Assembly (NCBI GenBank): GCA_023627715.1
Contig: JAMAHW010000032.1
Location: 186,001-250,000, forward strand
Origin: Periconia sp. R9002
Taxonomy: Eukaryota; Ascomycota; Dothideomycetes; Pleosporales; Periconiaceae
Reading direction: 5' to 3'
Length of the DNA: 64,000 nucleotides
Shown: positions 55,971-64,000 of the stretch, in pieces
Numbering within the stretch: the first letter of the stretch is position 1
How the letters are laid out: each line of letters begins with the position of its first letter
Translations under genes and position numbers: made by a program
Notes under the pieces: generated by a model
Told to the model about the DNA's origin: nothing
The model's input: the letters and a program-made list of their open reading frames with translations, nothing else
Databases searched by the model: none

Positions 55971-58900
55971 CGAGCAACGTGCGGGGAGGATGGGATTCGA
56001 GTTAAATTAGGAGGGGAAAGAGGATGACGATGCCTACAATCCTTGTCCCCAATCGCCGGTTCGGAGCCATGTACAAACTCTCCTAAACTAGTGCTCGATG
56101 ACAAGGCGCCCTGCCTTGCTGAAAAAACATCACCAACATTTTCAATGACAAAACCAACAACCTTAGTCGCGTGTACCTGACTATTGTGGCGCCCAAACTT
56201 CAATCCTCCTTGACTCGAGTTGCAGCGATTGTGTACGTGACTGATCCCGATTCCCAGCTGAGCCGCTCGACCACGATTAAAATTAGATCTATTGCCTTCT
56301 TTCTTCGCATCTGTGTCGGCGGTTCGCACAGTCCCGATATAGAAATAAGCTAGCTGGCACGCATGCACGTGTTACTATCCATTTAAGATGTGCATTTAAG
56401 CAATTGACGCATATGTACGAAGTTTCTCAAATCAACAAAACAGATAGATGGGCTGAAGTGTTGCATAACTTGCGACACGGCATCATCGATGGCCACAAAA
56501 GCTAGCGACTCACAAAACAACCCCCTTCTCACAGTCCGAGCACCAACTCCCCGTCCCGGGCTACTTGGCCGAAGACATCGGTAAGTACCCAGTTGAGAGA
56601 GAGTGTAAGCAAAGCAAAGACTTGACAGCCTTGGTCGAAAGAGAGCATACCCGTCGCTAGCGCTGGCTGTTTGTGGCCCCTCATACCCGTCTCCCCCCTC
56701 ACCCCTGTCCTACCACGAGGTAACGATTCGCTCGAGCTGCTCGTGTGCCCCCTTGTCCGTTGTTGTTTCGTGTAAGGGCTTGGAGGGATCGCTAGCGTCG
56801 GGATAGACATAGGGCACAACTGAAAACCCCCGGTCTTTGTTGACGACGACGACGAACTTGTACAGACTACCGTAGCGGGGTCTTTTCTGTAACCACTAGT
56901 TCATCAATAAGTAGTGGGTGTTAAGGTACAGGTTTACTGATGGTGTGTGTCTATGTAGACCGCAAGGGTGGGGTGGCATCAACTGAGGATGATTTGACTG
57001 TGCCGCCGCGCGGTGATACCAAGGACGCTTAGTGGAGTGACATTCAAAGACCGAGTAGAGTAAGTAGACTGTAGAGTAGGGTCGCTAGGTTGTGCCCTGT
57101 GCACACTGCATCCTCTCCACTCTTCTTCGGCTTCTAGAAGCTTTTTTAGGTTTCCATGTTTTCAGCTCCTTTCATCCTCACGAGAGAGGCCAACACCAAC
57201 CACATCCCACACACTAGAGCTAATACAGATTGACCAGCACGCAGGGCAGGCTACATAGTGGTCTTTTTCATCAATGATCATGGCTCACTCGCTCCAAACA
57301 AGCAAATCAAATCCACATGGCACGCGAACGGTTGTAGAAGGCTGCGGATTTCGGCCTTGGTGCCTTTCCTTCGCCTCAATTGTACATACGGATGGATACC
57401 GGTACCTCTCCCTCTCTCCCCTTCGCTACACCTTTTACCTATTTCTGCTCGCCCTGCTCAGCGCTGAGTTGGTTACCTGAGCTTCTCTGATTTCCAATAC
57501 TCTAGTTTCCGATGACACGGTGGTTTGGGTAGACGCTACGCGCGCGGCATGTCTCTCCTTATTTCTCTTTGTTGGGACGTGGCTTGATTTTGTTCGTGTC
57601 GATGGTCTAATCATCTTGCTTTCTCTCTCAAGCATCACCCAAAGCAGATAGCCGGGAGGCGGTGGCGGTTTGTTTCTATTCTCGACACCCGACACGGTTG
57701 GCTGCCTTCATTCGATGCCCGAGTTGGGGGATCTCTTGGACAGACAAGACAAAATAAGCACTTGGACAAGAGCGACGCTCGGGGCTTTCACCGCCATCCA
57801 ACACCAATCAGTCAGGCCGTCCAAGGAAGGACTTTTATCCCCACCCCAAAGGATGCCGAAATTCTCCACACACGTCCCATGTGGAACTCGTGGCAGATCA
57901 TGTCCCGTCGCTGCTGCTGCCGTCAGCCAAGCAACAGCGAGCAAAAGAAGACAGAGAAGAAAAAAGTCTGCCGCCGCGCCCCCGGTCTCGCTGATTGATG
58001 ATGGTGCTTGCTCGTTAGTGAATGACCCTGATTATGGCTGGTTCGAATTCTGCAGTGTTTCGGCCCCCGACAGACGAATAGGTGGGTTTCTAGCTGAAAC
58101 GGAGCTTATCCCATTTCTTCGCGATGCACAGTAGTGCGTCTAGGGGCGCTACCTAGACTATCACCGAGGACGGTGCAAAGCTACTATGTCCCCTAGCCAT
58201 TAGTAGCCTCTAGTAATACCGAACGGCGTAATCCCCGCCAAGCTCTACTTACACATCCCGTGCTATACCAAACTATACTGTACTATACTATCCTACTACA
58301 CATAGACGGCAACGGGTACGGGCACACGAAAGCATGGTGCGATCAACTAGACTACTGTATGTACTACCGATGGCAGCTATGCGCTGCTGTCGGTCGCTTC
58401 ATCCTCCCGCGAAACGTACCGTAGCGAATGCACACCATCTTTGGGAATGAATGGAAAAAGTAGGTAGGCTCGGCACCATGTACGGTACACACACACTCAC
58501 CCACCGTACTGACCTACCTACCTACAGCGCGAATCCGACAATCCCACCTAGCCGCCCCATGTTGAGGTCGAGACCCCCCCCTCCCTCCTCCTTTCCTCGT
58601 GGAACTGCTTGATTGATTGATTGCTTTCTACTGCTGGGCCCCAACACTGAGTCCGACATCAGCTTTCATTTGGGCGAAGGGGAACTGGCAGTCTGTCTGT
58701 TCACCTTCGGAAGCCCGAAGTCCCTCCCCGCTTGCGTTACAGATGCCTCGCTCGGATCGTTGGTGCTCAAGTCCGTAACGTACCGCGACTCCCCTCTAAT
58801 CCCAAAATCAGCACATGGCTTCCCAGCCAGCCTTCGGCTGCCCGCCTCACCCATCGTCTTGTCCCCGACCGCATCCAACCAAGTTCCATCCAGGCTGTGG

Positions 58901-59452
58901 GGAGCGGAAGGGAAGCGGCTCTCTGCTGAGGCTCACAATCCTTTGGGTGCTATGCCCACCATCTGCCCGCACTTGCACGCATACGCCCTTCCTGCACGCC
59001 CGGATCATCATCTATCGTGTGGCACTTTGTACCTAGTTGCCCGATGCTGCTGCTTCTGCTTCAATTCACTCACCGCATGACATGACAGCATTGCTGCTGA
59101 TGTACTATACCTTGCACCTACATACAGCAACCTACACACCTACTTACGTACATGGCGTCCAGAGCATGGATGGATGGATGGATGTATGCGTGCATGCACA
59201 TACAGTAACATGTACCTAGTACCTAGTATGCCCGTTCCCAACCTCTGGGATTTACGTGCAAGGGTTCGTCTTACCACGTGGAAGTAGGGCACAAACTTTC
59301 CAAAGGAGCCATTCGTGGTGCATGATTTGGCTCCAGTGGCGCATCTCCCATAGTACGTACGAGCAGAACTCGGCATTTTCCTGCCAATGACGCAGAGTGT
59401 TTGGACCCAGGCGTTCCCACCAACGGACCCCTCCTGTGCCCTCACTTTGCGG

Positions 59453-59472
59453 GATCAATGCATGCATTGATC
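59453..59472. repeat. 20-bp perfect palindrome
   Basis: The half-site GATCAATGCA is followed directly by its exact reverse complement TGCATTGATC. It lies about 930 bp upstream of the SDR gene. It could be a dimeric transcription-factor site or a small cruciform. Confidence 0.9.
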
Positions 59473-59727
59473 ATTGCATTCTTTTTTGACACTCAGCCAT
59501 AACTAACTCTTTTTCATGCGCTTGAGCCTTGAGGTCCCATACCATGCAGACGCGGTATGGGGAGACCCACTTAGCATGTGTTGCAGCCCTGCATGCCTCC
59601 ACCGCGGCAGCATCGCCTCATGGATTTTTTGACGAACATGGCCCGATCGCTCATCACGTAGGTAGCGTGGTTTGACGGCATGCTAGGTAGGCGGCGGTCT
59701 GTGGGGAGGTGTGAGGCACCTGGTATG

Positions 59728-59745
59728 CCATGCCATGGCATGGCT
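59728..59745. repeat. 18-bp perfect palindrome
   Basis: GCCATGCCA is followed directly by TGGCATGGC, its exact reverse complement, and a further GGCATGG lies just downstream at 59751. About 655 bp upstream of the SDR gene. Confidence 0.9.
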
Positions 59746-60399
59746 TTTTGGCATGGGGAGGGGGGTGGTCCAAAGCCGCACGTGCAGGCAGAGCCCCAGG
59801 TAACCTGTGCCGTAACCACACTGACGACAAGCTGCACTTTCCTCTCCTTGCCTTACCTTACCTGACCTTACCTTGACTTACTAGCTCTTCTCAGTGTGCT
59901 GTGCGTTGGGTCCATTTTTTGCCCGTCTTATTTTAGGGCCACATAGCGATTCTGGCGGAACACACCTAACACTCTGATACCCAGTGATGACAACACAATG
60001 GTTACGGCCTGCATCTCACGACCCGCGCTCAGGCTTGTGCAGCTCCCTGTGCAAATGACAATAAGTCTGCAGACCATCTTCCTATCGTAGAACCACACCT
60101 CCGATTCCATCCTGTACCACCTACACTTTGAGTTATACATAAAGACTCGTGCATGGAAACGTGACTTTTTCATACTCACATTGGAACTTTTTTTTCTTTC
60201 GGTGTAGGGTAACTGTACTTACTCACTCCACTGTACACTCACAAGTCTCGACCCCTCTTTTCCAAGTTACTTATCCAGGGTCCTTCCTTCCTTTACCATC
60301 ACCATCTTACTTTCCTCATTCTTTCCCAACAACACTTCACTTCTAGTTGAACACCACAATCATCACACGTACTCCAACTTCTAGATTCCGAACTCGGCC

Positions 60400-61551
60400 A
60401 TGGCAAGGAGAAGGATTCTCGTGACTGGCGCACACAGTCTGATAGGATCGCATATCCTTCGCCAGCTACTGTCTTACAACGTCTCTGTTCGGGCGGTAGT
60501 AGCATCGACTGGAGATGTGCACAGTCTACGCCAGCAATATCCGCCATCCACCTACTCAGCCCTTGATTTCACCATTGTACCGCCGCAGCAACTGTCTCGG
60601 CCAAACTGTTTCGAGTCGTCTCTACGAGATGACCGGGAACCCTTCGATACTGTGATTCACACAGTGACGGCGGATCCTTCCGACGAAGCCGACTGCCTGG
60701 CTCGCTTCATTAACCTTGAATCCGAGTCACTCTCCAACTTCCTCAAAACCATCGACCAAGCTGCTCCGCGTGTTCAAAGAGTCATTTTTGCAACTTCACT
60801 GTGCCCCTTCGCACGCTGGCTAGTCGATCCTCAAGTGGCTCGTAGTCCCTACTCGAACACTCCAACTCATTCCCGGGCAGCAAGTATTGACTCGGAGTAC
60901 GTCCTTGCAACGAGCCAAGCAAGCGACAACATTGTTTACGAGGCTCTGTCCAAATGGATGAGAGACAACCGTGTTCGATTCGACCTCGTATATCTAACTG
61001 CGCCGAGCGTCTACGGCCCATCCATACGGCCCCTGGAGAACTCTTCAGATCTGCAGGAAGCAAACCGAAGGATATGGAATATTTGCAGCAACGATTCCAG
61101 CGATCGAATGACTTCACCGCCCTACGGAATAGACTATTACGCAGATGTCAGAGTAAGACCACCATAACGTCATGTTCATTTCCCGAGTAGAGCTCGCTAA
61201 CAGGATGACCAAAAGGATCTCGTTTATGCCAGTGTAGAGTCGGCGTTTGTGCAGCAAGCAGGCAACAAGCGGTTTGTGATATCCGCAGGGGCCATGCCGT
61301 CGAGTGCGTCGATTGCGGATTTCCTCATCCATCGGTTTCCCGAGCTCGGGAGTCGCGTCCGATCTGAAGGCTCACCGCCGCGCCGGACAACGTCTGGAGA
61401 AGCGCCACTGGAGTTTGTCGACACACATCTTGCCGCTTCTATTCTGGGCTTAGGACAATACCGCAAGGTCGAAGACACCTTGACCGACCTCACTCAGCAG
61501 ATTCTGGAGCTGCACCGCCGGAAAGAATGGAAGCGGGTCATTCAAAGTTAG
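60400..61551 (+). CDS. extended SDR reductase-like protein (Gre2/DFR type) with altered motifs
   Basis: An NAD(P)-dependent epimerase/dehydratase-family protein of 362 or 366 residues. Exon 1 is 60400-61152. Exon 2 starts at 61216 or, less likely, 61204: the CTAAC branch site sits only about four bases before the first AG but 16 before the second, and the second restores the family block DVRDLVYASVESA. The nucleotide loop reads TGAHSLIG (9-16), where the middle glycine is Ser13. The catalytic region reads VYEALSK (179-185), giving Tyr180-x4-Lys185 instead of Tyr-x3-Lys. Family blocks FATSL, LTAPSVYGP and GNKRFVISAG are intact. It may have lost or changed activity. The substrate is unknown. 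Confidence 0.85.
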
Positions 61552-64000
61552 AAGAAAAGTACAGTGCGGAAACGGGATTTTGGTTTGCGATCCTTGTTCG
61601 CATCGCAGCGCAAAGACCCCCGGCGACGACGGCTGCATGACGGGGCATCCCGAATGCTTCGCAGATTGTGCCCGTAGCACGACAGACAGACAGTGCAGTC
61701 AGTCCGCACCTACCTAGGTAGCACCCGCTCCGCGAGCAACTGATGCTTAGGCTGGTCCTCCAGCAGCAGGAGCACAGCGGGATCGATGTCGCCTCGATTA
61801 TCCTCTGGCCCAAACTCACCGAAGCGGGACGATGGAGGTCCCTCCATAACGGAGATTCCAACGGCTCGACGGCCCAATCGATCCTTCTCTTCATCACGAG
61901 CTTCACCGTTCCTCTTCGTCCTTTCTCTAAACGGAATCCCATACTCTTATGACCCTCACCGATGGGTGGGCGCGCGCGCACGGCGCAGCACTCCCTCTCA
62001 TGTGAAGGGCCAAGAAAGAGGGCAAACGAAAAAAGCGATGCAGAATGAATGACGACCCGGGGATTATGCGGAAGCTTTGGGCGCTTGTCAGCTGGTTCTC
62101 GTTTTGCTTTGAACCTCGGGATAGGTTTGGGCGAGTACCGACCTACCCACGTTGCGCACGTAGGTGGGTAGGTATGATGATGCGTTGAACGGGGTTTTTT
62201 TGATTGGGAGAAAAACAGGTTATACCTGCGGCGTGAAAAGGAATGCAGAAGGTGTGTGCGTGGGACACACTGGGATCGTGGAGGTGTGAGGGGGTTTGTG
62301 CATTGTTTTTTCCCCCCGAAAGAAGACGATGGAAAATGGGGATGAAAAATAAAACCAGATTTGCACTTTTGTCTTCATACTTGTTATCCCTCCTTCTTCT
62401 TCTGCAACGTTTCGCTCTCCTTCTCACTTACAGGCGTTGTTGTTGAACTTTCAAAATTGAAATTTCAACGTCCTCGAGTCGATGTTCTTGAATCCCCTCC
62501 TTCGGGTCCGTAGCCCCCAGTCCGAGTGAGGAAGGTACTTACCCATTCTCCGGTACTCGTCTTAACGGGTAACGGACTTTTTTAGAGCGAAGTAGCGAAT
62601 TGGTGAGGTAGTGGTAGAAAAAAAGAGAAAACGATACCAATTCTTTTACACATTTTTTCTTTCTTTTCTGAAGTGCGTGTGATGCCTTTCTGCGTGGTGC
62701 TGGAGGGAGAGAAAGTGTTCGTGGGATTGTTTACTTTTTTTATTCATCGTTTTGTTTCTAGCGTGAGGGATGGGTGCTGTGAGGGTTCAAATGTTGTTTT
62801 AGGGAGAGAGGGAGGGATGATGTGTGTGTACGTGAAGGCATACTACTACTCCGACTACCATCTCTCTCTCTCTCTCTCAAAAAAAAGAAGAAGATAAAAA
62901 AGAGAGAAAGTGCAATGAGTATCAGTTGGCGGGTTCCAACTAACTAAGTACCTAGGGTATTGAATAAATAGTTGTTTATTTTTGTTTTGGTGTTTATGAT
63001 GTTTGTAAATAAGTATGTCTCACGCTTCAAGCAGGAACGGAGAGGAAGGGAAACGGAAAGAATGGAGAGAGAGGAGTGTGTAGGGTGGGTGGTTATTGGA
63101 ACATGTGCGTATATTCGGCAAGGAAGCAAGAAAGGGAGGGATGGAGGGAGAAATACTTGGGTAAGAGCATAAAGTTCATAACACCCCCTTTCTCTTCTAG
63201 CATTTACTCTAAGAGAGAGAGAGAAACACCTTTTTTTTGGTGCGCGTGTGTGTGTGTGTATTAATTGCTATTCTTCACACACACACTGTTTAGCTACGTA
63301 CATACGTACGTACCCATCTACGTTCGCATCTATGCGATTTCCAGTGAGTAGGGAGAAAGTCTGGTTCAAATCCTTCCCTCATCTATTCACCTCACCTCCT
63401 TGTTCTTTTGAAAATCGAAGAAGTACGAGTGTTTAGTAGTTATAGATGGCGGTGTTGGATATGTGTTAAGGGAGGATGGAAGGGAAGAGGGGGAGTGATG
63501 TGTTTGTTAGGTATTTGGTAAAGTAATGGTTTGGAGGGTTTACCTCGGGTGGGTGGTGGTGGACCGTGATCATGAGTGTGATAAGGAAGAGGGGGGAGGG
63601 ATTGTTTGTGTAGACGATGATCGTGGTGGTGAAGAATGGGTGGGTCTTCTGTGAAATTTCTATGCTATTGTCTTTACGTCTCGGTTGCGTCACGTATGTT
63701 TCTTTCCTTTGTGCTTTTTCTTAATTTTGATTCGCTTTTGTTCCTCTTTTATCACTTTTTGTTAATGAAACATGGTCTTGCGGAGCCTCTCTTCTCTCCT
63801 TTTGCTCTTTTTTTTTCTGCATATGCTGTATTGTGGTGATGATTTGATTGTCCTTGAAGATAGAAAAGTGAGAGAAAAGGAAGGATGAGAAAGTTAGTAG
63901 AGATGTATATTTGCATATGGTCTGTCTATATCATTGATACGTTTAGAAACACACATTAAAGGTGGAATAAGATTATCGCATGGTTCTGGAGTTACTTGCG
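61552..64000. other. gene-free right end with simple repeats
   Basis: No gene is supported. It contains CT (62858-62878), GA (63213-63224), GT (63245-63259) and ACGT/ACGTAC (63295-63313) microsatellites and T-rich tracts, and may be the flanking region of a gene beyond the window. Confidence 0.5.
62141..62173. repeat. inverted repeat with 10-bp arms
   Basis: ACCTACCCAC (62141-62150) and GTGGGTAGGT (62164-62173) are exactly complementary, with a 13-base loop. It belongs to the same CCTACC motif family scattered around the SDR gene. Confidence 0.85.

Larger units (their letters stand above)
55971..60399. other. 4.4-kb gene-free region with palindromes and CCTACC motifs
   Basis: No coding gene can be supported. 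A 139-codon frame from an ATG at 57715 and a 155-codon frame at 58613-59080 lack motifs, and the latter lacks a start. CCTACC/GGTAGG-type motifs recur (58462, 58511, 59656, 59684 areas), GATG microsatellite occurs at 59166-59184, and CTTACC/CCTTGC repeats at 59848-59880. Two perfect palindromes are listed separately. It may be a long regulatory region or contain unspliced non-coding transcripts. Confidence 0.5.

Noticed and set aside
55940..56368. 142-codon minus frame at the RPN6 3' end
   Set aside because: Overlaps the RPN6 coding end and has no motif.
58030..58060. GGTTCGAATTC, a tRNA B-box look-alike
   Set aside because: Upstream and downstream sequence cannot form D, anticodon or acceptor stems.
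57715..58134. 139-codon ATG frame in the 4.4-kb spacer
   Set aside because: No domain or splice context, and basic low-complexity content; not distinguishable from chance.
63362..63376. GGTTCAAATCC B-box-like motif
   Set aside because: No acceptor-stem complementarity and no A-box at the right distance.

Overview
The window looks like a gene-dense nuclear segment of a filamentous ascomycete (Pezizomycotina; a Dothideomycete is a guess). Genes occur on both strands, most have zero to three short GT-AG introns with CTAAC/CTGAC-type branch sites, and the families are typical of these fungi: class II hydrophobin, AA9 copper monooxygenase, GH71 glucanase, YAT-type amino-acid permease and a cytochrome P450. 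No prokaryotic features, rRNA, CRISPR or confident tRNA were seen.

Layout. 1-3.2 kb: decayed, repeat-bearing DNA with relic reading frames and a 24-bp minisatellite. 3.2-10.2 kb: a four-exon P450, an F-box protein with a predicted acylated N-terminus, a disordered protein and a small cysteine-bearing secreted protein. 10.2-14.2 kb: no supportable gene. 14.2-22.7 kb: a class II hydrophobin, a protein kinase, a PXA-PX-Nexin_C membrane protein and, divergent from it, a hotdog-fold thioesterase. 24-32 kb: a tiny Gly/Met/Arg-rich protein starting MGCLPS, then three secreted proteins (SMP-30-like propeller, GH71 glucanase, AA9 monooxygenase) separated by long spacers. 34.9-41.4 kb: a small Cys-free secreted protein, a single-pass membrane protein with a long disordered tail and an unknown two-exon protein. 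43.3-56 kb: an amino-acid permease, a 2335-residue repeat/coiled-coil protein and proteasome subunit Rpn6. 56-64 kb: a single SDR reductase-like gene inside long gene-free DNA rich in palindromes and CCTACC-type motifs.

Working together. Apart from the divergent pair at 21.9-22.2 kb there is no operon-like organisation and no evident biosynthetic cluster. The secreted set (hydrophobin, small secreted proteins, propeller, GH71, AA9) fits cell-surface coating and remodelling plus polysaccharide attack by a saprotroph or plant-associated fungus. The rest is housekeeping: proteasome, lipid/membrane contact and amino-acid uptake.

The most unusual items are the 2335-residue protein with at least 20 degenerate helical repeats plus a 9-residue minisatellite, the MGCLPS protein with RGG/GM repeats, and active-site or spacing departures in the SDR, AA9 and hydrophobin genes. 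All functional calls rest on motifs read by eye; no database search was run.
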